A program made the translations under genes and the position numbers. Source: Sulfidibacter corallicola (GTDB taxonomy: Bacteria > Acidobacteriota > Holophagae > Acanthopleuribacterales > Acanthopleuribacteraceae). Taken from it: 64,000 bases of DNA. Location: assembly GCF_017498545.1 (NCBI RefSeq), contig NZ_CP071793.1, positions 2,046,001-2,110,000 of the forward strand, written 5' to 3'. The notes under the pieces were generated by a model that was given only the letters and a program-made list of their open reading frames with translations, searched no databases and was not told the DNA's origin. This document shows, piece by piece, positions 1 through 9,017 of the stretch (the first letter of the stretch is position 1; each line of letters begins with the position of its first letter).

Positions 1-1966
1 TGGTGCCCGACAGCGGCTGGTCGGAGGTAACCGAAACCCAACGCTGGTTGGTGCCGGGTGGCACGATGGCCAGGGTCTGTCCGGCAGCCAGGGTCTGGGA
101 GTCCTGGTTGCTCTGGGAGAAGTTGCCGGCATCGTCGCTTTCGTAGGTCACCACGGTCAGGTTGGCGGTGGTGGTGTTGGGGTTGGTGACGGTGATTTCG
201 TTGGCCCAGGAACCGCTTGCCGGCGGAACGTGGGTGGCCAGGTATTGGTAGGAAGAGATCTGGTCCATGATGCCGTGGCGTGCGAACGCGTTCTGGAAGA
301 CACGGGCATGGGGGCCGTCGGGGTAGAGTTGCCGGGCCGTGCTCACGATCGCGCTCGCCCACTGGGACATGCGGATTCCCGAGCCCAGACCGAACATACT
401 CTCGAGAATGATGGTGTCCACTTCTTCGCGGGGAATGCCCTGGTACACCAATTCGAGCAAGGTCTGGAAGGTAGGCGTCGACCACAGTTCGTCGGAAATG
501 CCGCCCGTGATGCGCTGGTGTGCGGTGTAGGTGCGGGTGGAGGCGTACTGCACCTGGAAGTTGTTCATGATGCGGCCGTCCCAGCAGGCGTTGTGTCCGT
601 CCCACGTGAAGACCCGGTTGGGATTGAAGAACAGGCCGGGATCGGTGCGGATACTCCAGCTTCCGGCCCAATAGTCACCGAAGCCTTCGCCCATGGCGCC
701 CATGTCGCCGCTGCTGCCCCAGTTGTTGATCGACCACTGGATCGCGTGACCGTATTCGTGAATGATCACGTCGGCGTCTTCGTTGTCGTCGACACAGCCG
801 TGTCCGAACGTCAGGAAATTCCCGGACGGACTGAATGCAGAATTATCGGCGCCGAACTGCCCGTTGGCGTCCACTTCGATCGAACCGAACTGAATGCCCT
901 TGGTGTCCTTGTAGCCCAGCGACTGCATGTAGCGCTGGTTGACGTCGACGTGGTAGTAGGTCATGGCGTCGTTGAAACCCAGGTCGCCGCGACGGAAATT
1001 CCAGAAGCCGTCGGTCGTGGTGGAGGGGCTGACGGCGGGCGATTCGATGTCCACGACCTGTACCCAGGGACCCACCAACGAAAAGGTGCCGCCGCTTTCG
1101 GTGATGTCCAACAGTTCGCGTTCCTGGTAGGCCGGTTCGAAGACATCGGCCGACGTGAAGTCTTCCAGGGTGTCGTTCAACAGGACCGTGACGGGATCGG
1201 GATCGAAAATGGTGGCGCGTCCGGTGGCGCGTTTCTCGGCCAGGGCCTCGCGCTGTTTGCGCATCACATCACGGCGCGCCTGGTAATCCTCGACCGCCAC
1301 CAGGCGATCGGCGACCGGTCCGGTGTAATCCGAAAATCGCACCGGTTCGCGATGATCCACGCTGATCATGCGATCTTCCACGTCGAGGACCTTGCCGTTG
1401 ACCGCGTCGACCGCGATCGACCAGTCGCCGAAGGGCGCATCGGTGGCGATCGTCACGCGGCGAATCAATTTCAGCTTGCCGTCGACGGCGCGATAGACCA
1501 ACTTGCTCTGCGGCATGGCCAGCAGTTCGCCGTGAACGCGGAGATGCTGCCACGCCACGTCTTGCGCATCATCGGCGCTGAGCGCGAGTTTGTGCTCGCG
1601 ATGCTCCGCCGTGTAGGGGACCGCGGTATTGGAGACCCGATTGATGCGTTGGGTCTCGAGATCGACCGAGACGATGATGGTGGCCTCTTCCACTTCCAGG
1701 CCGCGAACCATTTGTTGGAAGGTATAGTGTTTGGCGAGGAGACTTTCCTGAACGCGGACCAAGGTGAGATTCTCCGCGTTTGGTGACAGCTTGAATGTCT
1801 GCCAATGTGAAGCCAGATAGGCGCGTGCCAATTCTTCGCCTTTCAGGGCGCTTTGAAATTCGGGATGGAACAGCATGCGCGGGGTTCCGATTTCGGGATT
1901 CATCAAGGGTTGTCCTGCGACTGCACTCGCGGCGCAAAGCCAAAGTGCCAATAGGACGTGTTTCAT
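1..1966 (-). CDS. secreted zinc metallopeptidase, M4/M36 (thermolysin/fungalysin) type, 3' end outside window
   Basis: Extracellular protein-degrading zinc peptidase. The gene is read leftward and runs off the window edge; 655 codons are visible. The ATG (1964-1966) has AGGAGG 7 bases upstream. Residues 1-18 form a signal peptide (MKHVLLALWLCAASAVAG). Residues ~25-200 look like the FTP/PepSY-type inhibitory propeptide of this class. The zinc motif HEYGH is at residues 403-407 and the third ligand is probably Glu427 in GEGFGDY, 24 residues after the first His, the spacing found in thermolysin-type gluzincins. After ~residue 560 a beta-rich region begins that may be a C-terminal adhesion or secretion domain. 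Whether it is M36 or an M4 relative cannot be settled by eye; the catalytic class is secure. A long open frame on the opposite strand is a shadow. Confidence 0.85.
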   Translation of the reverse strand, partial: MKHVLLALWLCAASAVAGQPLMNPEIGTPRMLFHPEFQSALKGEELARAYLASHWQTFKLSPNAENLTLVRVQESLLAKHYTFQQMVRGLEVEEATIIVSVDLETQRINRVSNTAVPYTAEHREHKLALSADDAQDVAWQHLRVHGELLAMPQSKLVYRAVDGKLKLIRRVTIATDAPFGDWSIAVDAVNGKVLDVEDRMISVDHREPVRFSDYTGPVADRLVAVEDYQARRDVMRKQREALAEKRATGRATIFDPDPVTVLLNDTLEDFTSADVFEPAYQERELLDITESGGTFSLVGPWVQVVDIESPAVSPSTTTDGFWNFRRGDLGFNDAMTYYHVDVNQRYMQSLGYKDTKGIQFGSIEVDANGQFGADNSAFSPSGNFLTFGHGCVDDNEDADVIIHEYGHAIQWSINNWGSSGDMGAMGEGFGDYWAGSWSIRTDPGLFFNPNRVFTWDGHNACWDGRIMNNFQVQYASTRTYTAHQRITGGISDELWSTPTFQTLLELVYQGIPREEVDTIILESMFGLGSGIRMSQWASAIVSTARQLYPDGPHARVFQNAFARHGIMDQISSYQYLATHVPPASGSWANEITVTNPNTTTANLTVVTYESDDAGNFSQSNQDSQTLAAGQTLAIVPPGTNQRWVSVTSDQPLSGT

Positions 1967-2586
1967 GAGAAAGCCTCCTAAGGGGTTGGGGTTGGACGCA
2001 TCGTCCTGCGTGATTGAATCATCTTTTCATTATCCGTACTGAGACGAGGACCGGTGACTGGGCAATACCGCTTAACCGGGCGAGAGGGGGGCGTCATTCC
2101 AGCTAATTTCGAAAGAATATGAACTTTCCATTATAGCTTGAGAGCGCCCCGAACCAATCTCTGACGTCACGAAAGGCAAAAATGAAGCCGATTCCGCGAA
2201 GGTCGCCCATTCACGGCATGCCGGCGATCTCTCGATTCCTGATATTACGGTATCCAAGACGGGATCCCTGACACCCGTCGCGAAGCCGTGGTCGAAAGTA
2301 CCGACCACCCGTTCGCGCCGCTTCCGCCGGCCGTCATCGCCCCTCGAGAGGCCGTTTACGAGGGGGGGAACCAAGCGGTTTTCAACGCGATGGGCCGATT
2401 GTTCAGGTTGCTTTCCTTCTATGCGGAAATGGGTTATGATGCAAAAACCTTCCGACAATCGAGGTTGCCGCAACCGAACCGCCGTTACCGAGGCCGTTTG
2501 ATATCGATCACCGTGATATAAACCGTCCGGTAGTATTGTTTTCGATGGATGTCCTAAATTCTGAGTAACGTGAAAAGGAAGCTTGA
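1967..2586. other. intergenic, divergent promoters expected
   Basis: 620 bases between divergently transcribed genes. Short open frames on both strands here have no recognisable protein features. The stretch probably holds promoters for the peptidase and the DUF4388 gene, but I see no site good enough to name. Confidence 0.4.
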
Positions 2587-3675
2587 ATGAGTACTCAAGC
2601 ACTGCGTGGGAAGATTGAGCCGCTGGCTCTGATTGATGTCTTCGCCTATTTGGGCCGGCACAGCGAAACCGGGATCCTCAACGTGATTCGCGATGACGTT
2701 AAAAAAACCATCGTGATTCACCAGGGGAAAATCATTTTCGCTCGCAGTAACCAGGTTCAGGATCGATTGGGCGATTGCCTCTTGGCCAAGGGCCTCATCA
2801 CTCAGGAGCAGTACGATCGCGCCACCGAACTCATCTTCGAGAAGCGGTATCGTCACGGGCGGGCGCTGGTGGAAATCGGGGCCATTTCTCCCAAGTTGTT
2901 GTGGGACGCCATTCAGGACCAGATCAAGACCATCGCGGTTTCCGTCATTCCCTACGACAGCGGTTCCTTCGAATTCATTCGCCAGGAGATCAAGCACAAG
3001 GAATCGATCACGCTGCAGTATCCCATTCTGGAGTTGGTGATCGATGCCATTCGTCACCTCGAGGATCGTTCCCTGTTCGAGACCCACTTTCTGGACGGCA
3101 GTGTGATCTACGCCCGGGTGGAAGACAAGGTGCCGGAAGAGCACGTTCAACTGGAACCCTACGAGCGTTACGTCTACGACTTTTTCGACGGCAAGACCTC
3201 GCTCAATCACGTTTGCGAGAACAGTGACATCGGTCGCGAGGAAAGTTTGCGTGTCGTCTACCTGCTGCGCTCGTTGGATCTCATCGAGCCTCGTGGCGTG
3301 AGCGAGGAGGAAGAGGACGCGCAGTCGGTACATCCGCTGATCGTGCAGTACAACGAGATGTTCCGCTTCATCACCGACTACCTGTCCCAGCGGGTCGGTT
3401 CCATGGGGACCTCGCTGCTCAAGAAATATTTCGAGGATGCCCGCAACGGCCATCCCCAAATCTTCGCCGGAGTGACGCTGCAGGGGAACGGTGCGCCGTC
3501 CAAGTTCATGGTCCAGGAGAACCTGGACGCGATGGAGATGGACGAGAACGGCAAGACGTTGGCCCTGGAAGAGGCCATGGACGAGTATCTCTTCGCCTGT
3601 ATTCTCGCCGTCAAGAAAATGCTGGGTACCGAGCACGAAGCCGAAGTCTTGCGCCACATTCAATCACAGGGCTGA
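2587..3675 (+). CDS. DUF4388 (PATAN) domain protein
   Basis: Probable cytoplasmic signalling or regulatory protein, 362 aa. Residues ~5-110 match the DUF4388/PATAN pattern (RGKIEPLALIDVFAYLGR, then GILNVIRDDVKKTIVIHQGKI and a helical segment LLAKGLITQEQYDRA). This domain is known from proteins tied to two-component signalling, gliding and adaptation in myxobacteria, acidobacteria and relatives. Residues ~110-240 repeat a related alpha/beta pattern, and the C-terminus (~250-362) is helical and acidic. AAGGAAG lies 5 bases before the ATG. It stands alone, so its partner is unknown; the specific function is not predictable. Confidence 0.7.
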   Translation: MSTQALRGKIEPLALIDVFAYLGRHSETGILNVIRDDVKKTIVIHQGKIIFARSNQVQDRLGDCLLAKGLITQEQYDRATELIFEKRYRHGRALVEIGAISPKLLWDAIQDQIKTIAVSVIPYDSGSFEFIRQEIKHKESITLQYPILELVIDAIRHLEDRSLFETHFLDGSVIYARVEDKVPEEHVQLEPYERYVYDFFDGKTSLNHVCENSDIGREESLRVVYLLRSLDLIEPRGVSEEEEDAQSVHPLIVQYNEMFRFITDYLSQRVGSMGTSLLKKYFEDARNGHPQIFAGVTLQGNGAPSKFMVQENLDAMEMDENGKTLALEEAMDEYLFACILAVKKMLGTEHEAEVLRHIQSQG

Positions 3676-3939
3676 TGCCCGGCCGTGGCGCGAACCCTCG
3701 GTCCTGGGCCCTAACCTTGGTGGTGCCCGGGTTTTCAGGGAGCCAACGCGATCGGGATCGCGCTCGAGTCGCCGGCGTCTCCCCGGCGATTCGCGAAGAT
3801 TCGATCGACCGATCGGATTTTTCATGTCACCCGAGACCTCTTTTGTGTTAAGAATGGGTAAAGAGAACAGATATGCGTCGTCAAGTCCCGGGTTCGGTGG
3901 TTCGGGGTACCGGGCTCGACCGGCGATACGTTTGGATTT

Positions 3940-4887
3940 ATGGTTCATTCATCGATCGATCACAAACAATTGGCAGTCATTGTCGGTGCTACGGGCGCCG
4001 GCAAGTCCTCGCTCGCCCTGACGGTGGGTCGGCGGCTCGAGGCTGAAATCGTCTGCATGGACTCGATGCAGGTCTATCGCGACCTGCCAATCGGTACCAA
4101 TGCGCCCACGCCTGGGGAAGAGGCCGCGCTGCCACATCATCTGTTCGGTTTTGCCGAGGTGGGCCAGCCGTTGAGCTGTGTGCGGTATGCGCAGCTCGCT
4201 CGAGAAAAAATCGCCGAAATCCAGTCTCGCGGCCGCCTGGCGCTGCTGGTCGGCGGTACCGGACTCTATCTGCGCGCTCTGATCGAAGGTCTTTCCAACC
4301 TGCCCGTCACCCCCGAAGCCCTGCGCGATCGCTTGAATCGCCTCGTCGACCGCAAGGGGAAGGAAGCCCTCTATCGAATGCTGAAACGCCTGGATCCGCG
4401 CGGCGCGGGTCATCTTCACGCCAACGATCGCCAACGAGTTCAGCGCTTCCTCGAGGTGCGCATTCTCAGCGGTGAAAGCATGCTGGATCACTGGTCTCGC
4501 GACAAGGAACGGGAAGACGGGCCCAAACCGACCGTTATCGGATTGGAGATGGCACGTCCGCTTCTAGTGGAAAAAATTGCGGCCCGAACACGCGCCATGT
4601 TGGATAAAGGATGGATCGAAGAAACGCGTCGCCTGCTTGCCGCGGGTTTGGGTGAGGCATTATTGAGATTGGCGCCGATTGGTTACCCTGAAATATGTGG
4701 TTATTTGCGGGGAGAATGTGATCGCGAAACCCTGGCGGAGCGAATTGCAATTCTCACGCGACAATACGCCAAAAGGCAAATGACTTGGTTTCGTAAAGTT
4801 CCGTATATCCAATGGTTCCCTTTTCAGTCGGAATCGGGATACAATACCCCGAGGATCATTGAGTTTCTGAATCAAAGAATGAATTAA
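3940..4887 (+). CDS. miaA: tRNA dimethylallyltransferase
   Basis: Transfers a dimethylallyl group to the N6 of adenosine 37 in tRNAs reading UNN codons. 315 aa, normal for the family. P-loop GATGAGKS is at residues 16-23 and the MiaA signature DSMQVYR at 41-47. An LVGGTGLYLRALIEGL stretch and a QYAKRQMTWFRK tail complete the family pattern. It sits immediately upstream of hfq, the classical miaA-hfq order. The ATG at 3940 has no strong Shine-Dalgarno sequence, so the exact start is less certain than the identity. Confidence 0.95.
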   Translation: MVHSSIDHKQLAVIVGATGAGKSSLALTVGRRLEAEIVCMDSMQVYRDLPIGTNAPTPGEEAALPHHLFGFAEVGQPLSCVRYAQLAREKIAEIQSRGRLALLVGGTGLYLRALIEGLSNLPVTPEALRDRLNRLVDRKGKEALYRMLKRLDPRGAGHLHANDRQRVQRFLEVRILSGESMLDHWSRDKEREDGPKPTVIGLEMARPLLVEKIAARTRAMLDKGWIEETRRLLAAGLGEALLRLAPIGYPEICGYLRGECDRETLAERIAILTRQYAKRQMTWFRKVPYIQWFPFQSESGYNTPRIIEFLNQRMN

Positions 4888-4928
4888 ATCAAATAGTTTG
4901 GTGAGCATTCTGTTTCAAGGAGTCTTGT

Positions 4929-5174
4929 ATGTCTGATAAGCCTGCGATGAATATTCAGGATGAATTCTTGAACAACGCGAGAAAAGATAAAACCATACTC
5001 GCGGTATTCTTCACCAATGGCAAGAAAATCATCGGAAAGATTAAAAACTTCGACCGGTTCACGATACTTTTGGAGCTTGCCAACAAGCAGGAACAGCTTG
5101 TGTTCAAGCATGCGATTTCGTCCATGACGCCTGCAAAGTACATGAAGCAACGGCAGCATTTCCCTTTGGATTAA
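4929..5174 (+). CDS. hfq: RNA chaperone Hfq
   Basis: Ring-forming Sm-like protein that pairs small RNAs with mRNAs. 81 aa. The Sm1 region has TILAVFFTNGKKIIGKIKNFDRFTILL cut by family residues, and the Sm2 signature reads FKHAISSM (classical YKHAIST). N-terminal MNIQDEFLNNARK carries the Gln that in other Hfq proteins lines the RNA-binding face. AAGGAG stands 8 bases before the ATG. The C-terminal tail is short, as in many non-enterobacterial forms. It lies 41 bases after miaA and is probably co-transcribed with it. Confidence 0.96.
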   Translation: MSDKPAMNIQDEFLNNARKDKTILAVFFTNGKKIIGKIKNFDRFTILLELANKQEQLVFKHAISSMTPAKYMKQRQHFPLD

Positions 5175-5205
5175 CGGTCGGATAAGGCTTTAGGTGAGGT
5201 GAGTT

Positions 5206-5880
5206 GTGGATTTAAAGCTTTTGGAAAGCGTGCCTCTTTTCAAAGGGATGAGCAAAGAGGCTCTCGAAAATCTGGTGCAGTTGACCACTCGAAAGAATTA
5301 TCCAAAGGACACCACTCTCGTCGAAGAAAACGAGATCGGTGATTCGATGTATATGATCTTGTCGGGGCGCGTCAAGGTGGCCAATATCGCTCAGGACGGG
5401 AAGGAAGTGATTCTTTCCGTCCTCGGGCCCGGAGAGTTTTTTGGGGAAATGGCGTTGCTGGACAGTGAACCGCGCTCGGCGACCGTCATCACCCTGGCCA
5501 AGACCGAAATGATGGTCTTGCGTCGCAAGGATTTCCTTCAGCTCCTGGAAAACAAGGAGATCCTATCCAACTTCCTGGCTACGCTTTCCGGTCGTCTTCG
5601 CCACGCCAATGCGCAGATCAAGAGCCTGGCCCTGTTGGACGTTCTGGGACGCATCGCTCGTCTCTTCCTGGACCTCGCCAAGAAAGAGGGTCGCAAGTTG
5701 CTCGATGGCTCCATCGTGTTTCGTCGCCCCACGCACCAGGAAATCGCCAGCATGGTCGGAACCTCTCGCGAAACCGTTTCTCGCATGATCGGCGATTTGA
5801 GTCGCGACGACTACATCAAGATCTCCGGCAAGGACATCATCATTAAAGAAGGTATGGACAAGGCCTTTCCTTCGGCTTGA
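5206..5880 (+). CDS. Crp/Fnr-family transcriptional regulator
   Basis: Cyclic-nucleotide-binding-fold DNA-binding regulator, 224 aa. Residues ~8-125 form the effector domain with GEFFGEMALLDSEPRSATV, which keeps the phosphate-binding-cassette Glu and Arg-Ser of cAMP-type members. A long dimer helix follows, then a winged HTH (~150-215) with the recognition helix TSRETVSRMIGDL. There is no N-terminal cysteine cluster, so it is not an Fe-S Fnr. The start is GTG at 5206 with AGGTGAGG upstream. Spacing of 31 bases from hfq suggests the same operon. The ligand and regulon are unknown. Confidence 0.9.
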   Translation: MDLKLLESVPLFKGMSKEALENLVQLTTRKNYPKDTTLVEENEIGDSMYMILSGRVKVANIAQDGKEVILSVLGPGEFFGEMALLDSEPRSATVITLAKTEMMVLRRKDFLQLLENKEILSNFLATLSGRLRHANAQIKSLALLDVLGRIARLFLDLAKKEGRKLLDGSIVFRRPTHQEIASMVGTSRETVSRMIGDLSRDDYIKISGKDIIIKEGMDKAFPSA

Positions 5881-5898
5881 CGCTTCGGTGGGTCGAAC

Positions 5899-6498
5899 AT
5901 GGAAACGACGCCTTTGGAGATGCGGCACCAATCTGATTGGGGTCGCATTTTACTTGCCGCGCCTTCGGGAAAGAACAAGCTTTCCCTCGACCTGCTCGAG
6001 CGGCTGCACGAGGGACTTGCCGCGTGGCGTCGTGACTCGGACTTTCGTCTGGTGACCCTGGAAAGTACCTGTCCCGATTTGTTTGCCGCGGGCGCGGACA
6101 TGAACGAGCTCCTGAATCTCGATCGTGCCAAGGCGCGCGAGTATGCCGCGCTGGGTCAATCCGTGATGCGGGAGTTGGAGACCTTTCCTACGCCCGTCGT
6201 GGCGTTGGTTGGCGGCCCCTGTTTCGGCGGCGGCTTCGATCTGGCTCTGGCTTGCGCCGAGATCTGGGCCACGGACAATGCGGTTTTTTGTCATCCGGGG
6301 GCCTACCTGGGCATCATCACCGGGTTTGGCGGCACCGTGCGGTTGCCCTTGCGGCTGCCGACGCGAATGGCTCGCCACATGCTGTTGACCGGCTACCGCA
6401 TGGGCGCGGAAGAGGCTGGCTGTCTAGGTCTTGTCCAGCGTCGCTTCCCCAGCCGAGCGGCCATGCTGAAAGCCGCGGAAGCGCGTGCTTCGGCCTGA
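5899..6498 (+). CDS. enoyl-CoA hydratase/isomerase-family protein, short and apparently catalytically altered
   Basis: Crotonase-fold protein, 199 aa, about 60 residues shorter than typical ~260-aa members; the C-terminal helices are missing. The two oxyanion-hole segments are present (FAAGADMNEL and GPCFGGGFDLALACAEIW). Aligned to classical hydratases, the segment PGAYLGIITGFGGT has Gly where the catalytic Glu of PExxLG normally lies, and ARHMLLTG has His where the second Glu is expected. This predicts a CoA-ester binder with different or no hydratase chemistry. It follows the Crp/Fnr gene by 18 bases, so it may be the last gene of the miaA-hfq group. Confidence 0.8.
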   Translation: METTPLEMRHQSDWGRILLAAPSGKNKLSLDLLERLHEGLAAWRRDSDFRLVTLESTCPDLFAAGADMNELLNLDRAKAREYAALGQSVMRELETFPTPVVALVGGPCFGGGFDLALACAEIWATDNAVFCHPGAYLGIITGFGGTVRLPLRLPTRMARHMLLTGYRMGAEEAGCLGLVQRRFPSRAAMLKAAEARASA

Positions 6499-6927
6499 GC
6501 GGTCGTGAGCCCGAAGATAGTGGCCCGAGCCGCTGGACGGCCCGCCCGAGTTGCCGCTCGAAGCGGCTTGACGGCTGCTTCGATTCGATATATCACCACG
6601 GCACCAGTGGAATCTATGGTAAAACTGGTGCTGATTTTTTCGATTCCCGGATGCTCGAATGGAGCCGTCACTTTTTGCGTTTTCCTGCGTGTACCCGTGG
6701 AAGAATGCGGGTTTCATCATCGAACGACCCGGGAGCACTCAACCAAGGTGTTCGGTTCGGGTGGATGCGATGAGTCGAAGTGTTGGAGAGAAAGGGGTAT
6801 GGCCTCGAGCCGCGCCGATGATGGGCGTTTTACGAGAGCCTTTCTGGAAATGACCCGCTGCCGACTGGATTCGACGCTTGCGCCGCCCCAAATCGCATAG
6901 CTTGGGTTCATCCAAGGAGCAATTGAC
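6499..6927. other. intergenic, no supported gene
   Basis: 429 bases. Open frames of up to 131 codons exist, but their translations are arginine/cysteine-rich and lack any fold pattern. The end carries the AAGGAG ribosome binding site of the YceI gene. Confidence 0.4.
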
Positions 6928-7509
6928 ATGATCCTGTCTCATCGCCTCAAGGCATTGTTGTTGGCCGTTTTTGCCATGGTTTCCGTACCCGTCGTCAGCG
7001 GCGACACCTACGATATCGATCCCTACCACTCTTCCGTGCTGTTTGCCGCCCAACACTTCGGCGCAGGCTGGAATTACGGCCGTTTCAACGAGTTCGAGGG
7101 GACCATCGAATACGATGCCAGCAATCCCGCTGCTACCAAGATCAACGTCACCATCAAAGCGGGAAGCATCGACACGGCCAACGCCAAGCGCGACAAGCAC
7201 CTGCGCAGCCCCGATTTCTTCAATGCGGCCCAGTTTCCCAAAATCACCTTCAAATCGACCAAGGTCGAGGCCAAAGGCGACGTCATGCACGTGACGGGTG
7301 AGCTGACCATGCTGGGCAAGTCCAATCCCGTTTCGTTCAAGCTCACCAAGACCGGTGAGGGCAAAGGCATGCAGGGCGAGACCCTGGTCGGCTTCCACGG
7401 TGAGGGCAGCCTCAAGCGCGGCGAGTTCGGCATGAACTACGGCATCGCCAAAGGAGCCCTCTCCGACGAGGTCAAACTGGTGATCAGCGTCGAAACCGTC
7501 AAGAAGTAA
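6928..7509 (+). CDS. YceI-family periplasmic protein
   Basis: Secreted lipocalin-like beta-barrel of the YceI family, members of which bind polyisoprenoid lipids. 193 aa. A signal peptide covers residues ~1-25. The start of the mature protein, GDTYDIDPYHSSVLFAAQH, is the typical YceI opening, followed by AGSIDTANAKRDKHLRSPDFF and the FPKITFKST strand. The last strands are KRGEFGMNYG and EVKLVISVE. AAGGAG lies 8 bases before the ATG. A strong terminator follows directly, so it is probably a single-gene unit. The physiological ligand is not predictable. Confidence 0.93.
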   Translation: MILSHRLKALLLAVFAMVSVPVVSGDTYDIDPYHSSVLFAAQHFGAGWNYGRFNEFEGTIEYDASNPAATKINVTIKAGSIDTANAKRDKHLRSPDFFNAAQFPKITFKSTKVEAKGDVMHVTGELTMLGKSNPVSFKLTKTGEGKGMQGETLVGFHGEGSLKRGEFGMNYGIAKGALSDEVKLVISVETVKK

Positions 7510-7533
7510 CACGCACGTTTTGTTGTTCATTCG

Positions 7534-7569
7534 GCCGGGTTGGGCGGTTTGCGGGCCGCCCAACCCGGC
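7534..7569 (+). terminator. Rho-independent terminator of the YceI gene
   Basis: Perfect 14-bp stem (7534-7547 with 7556-7569), 8-base loop, followed by TTTTCCTTT. It begins 24 bases after the YceI stop codon. Confidence 0.9.
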
Positions 7570-7589
7570 TTTTCCTTTCGGAGGCAGTC

Positions 7590-8468
7590 ATGGAAGAATC
7601 GAACCCCACCGGTATGGTGTTGGACATGGTGTTCAAATCGGCCGTGCTTCCCCTTTTGGTTGCAGGTGCGACGGCCTTTCTCCTGGGCAAGTTCGGGCCG
7701 CGGAGCCTGGCCTCTCGGCGCGATGTCACGGCAGCTTCGGGCTTGCTGTTGGGTTTCGCCGCCGGTTTTTTCGCACTCAACGGCTTGACCGAGTTCCCAC
7801 CGATTCTGGCCACCAATTGGCCGCCTTACTTCGCGTTGGCCGCATTGGCGATCTTCGTGTGGATCAAACCCGAGCGGTTCTGGTTTCGTTTCGGCGGCGC
7901 CGTCCTGCTCGTGGGCCTGTGCCTCTGGTTCAATCTACGCCCCTTGATCGAGAACAGTTGGGAAACCGGCACTGCCGCAATGTGGTTGGCCGGTCTGGGA
8001 TCCGTCTGGATCGCCACGCTGATGATCTGGCCCTTCGCCCTGGGTGAGGATCAGGCCGAACAGCCGTTGTTCCTGGTCCTGTGTGCAACCGCGGCCAGCC
8101 TGGTTGCGGTCATGGACGGGAGTGTATCGGTAGGGCAGTCGGCCGGCACCCTGGCCTCCGCCGCCGGTGGCCTGTTTCTCGTACGCTTGGTGTTGCCCGA
8201 TCTGCGGTTCGGTGGAACCCTTCACGCCGTATTTTTAAGTGCTTGGGGTGCCATGCTGCTGAACGCGCAGTTTTATGTGGAAGTGGCGCCGTTGGCCGTA
8301 GCCCTGGCCGCCGCCATGCCCTTTTTCGCGTTGCTTATGAAACTGCCGCGCGCCAACGATTGGCCCGCTTGGAAAAGGGCGGCGCTCCTATTGGGTACCA
8401 GTGTGATTCCCTTTGTGATCGCGGTTGTCTATTTGATACAAAACCAGAACAAGGATTACTATTATTAA
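7590..8468 (+). CDS. integral membrane protein of unknown function
   Basis: 292 aa with about eight hydrophobic segments spread along the whole chain (e.g. ~16-35, 46-63, 78-95, 103-120, 132-152, 160-177, 205-225, 268-286) and short loops. No signature of a transporter or enzyme family is evident. The N-terminus is acidic and the C-terminus ends in NQNKDYYY. GGAGG stands 6 bases before the ATG. It begins just after the YceI terminator and is followed by a long spacer, so it appears to be transcribed alone. Confidence 0.7.
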   Translation: MEESNPTGMVLDMVFKSAVLPLLVAGATAFLLGKFGPRSLASRRDVTAASGLLLGFAAGFFALNGLTEFPPILATNWPPYFALAALAIFVWIKPERFWFRFGGAVLLVGLCLWFNLRPLIENSWETGTAAMWLAGLGSVWIATLMIWPFALGEDQAEQPLFLVLCATAASLVAVMDGSVSVGQSAGTLASAAGGLFLVRLVLPDLRFGGTLHAVFLSAWGAMLLNAQFYVEVAPLAVALAAAMPFFALLMKLPRANDWPAWKRAALLLGTSVIPFVIAVVYLIQNQNKDYYY

Positions 8469-9017
8469 ATCCCTCGATAGTGGTGTTTTCCGGTTTTTGG
8501 CGATACCGTCATCTCGGTTTTTCCCCTCTGCCGGGGCTTGGAAAGTAGTGGCCTTTTAGTGGTTCCGGGTTATCTCCGAATCTTTCCCGATGCTATCGAA
8601 AATCACCGATTTCAGCCTTTTCCCATGTGTTGAAACACCTGGGTTTTTCAGTGGCGGTGGGTGTCCGCCCGGGTCCATCACCTTTCACCTGTTTCCAGTC
8701 AAGTGTGATAGGCTTAAGTATCCATATCATGCATCGTTCGATCCTTCTTCGATCCTCAGTGGGATGGGAGCCCATGGCTTGGGTATGTCTTTATGAGATA
8801 GGCATCGATTTGGCGGCCGACCACCTTGCTGGTGCGATGGTTGGCCGAATCGCCCCTGTTGCCAGGCGTCTCGTCGTCGCTCGCGGCGTCCGATCGCCTT
8901 CGGCCGAAATCGGGGCCATCCGCATTCGGTTCGCGGCGAACCGAGGGGAGGTTCGAGGGAAGCACAGATTTTGGGAATGTCTTCGAGCCACGGATTCTCG
9001 ATTTTCGGGAGTGATGA
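8469..9017. other. intergenic, no supported gene
   Basis: 549 bases before the histidine kinase gene. Several overlapping open frames on both strands give arginine/serine-rich translations without recognisable features. A weak hairpin followed by GGGTTTTTC occurs near 8625-8650; I do not call it a terminator. Confidence 0.4.

Noticed and set aside
230..1786. Open frame of 518 codons on the plus strand
   Set aside because: Opposite the metallopeptidase carrying HEYGH and the Glu at the right spacing.
2072..2602. 176-codon frame on the minus strand
   Set aside because: Overlaps the start of the DUF4388 gene and shows no protein features.
6505..6900. 131-codon frame between the crotonase and YceI genes
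   Set aside because: Arg/Cys/Ser-rich translation, no ribosome binding site or fold pattern.
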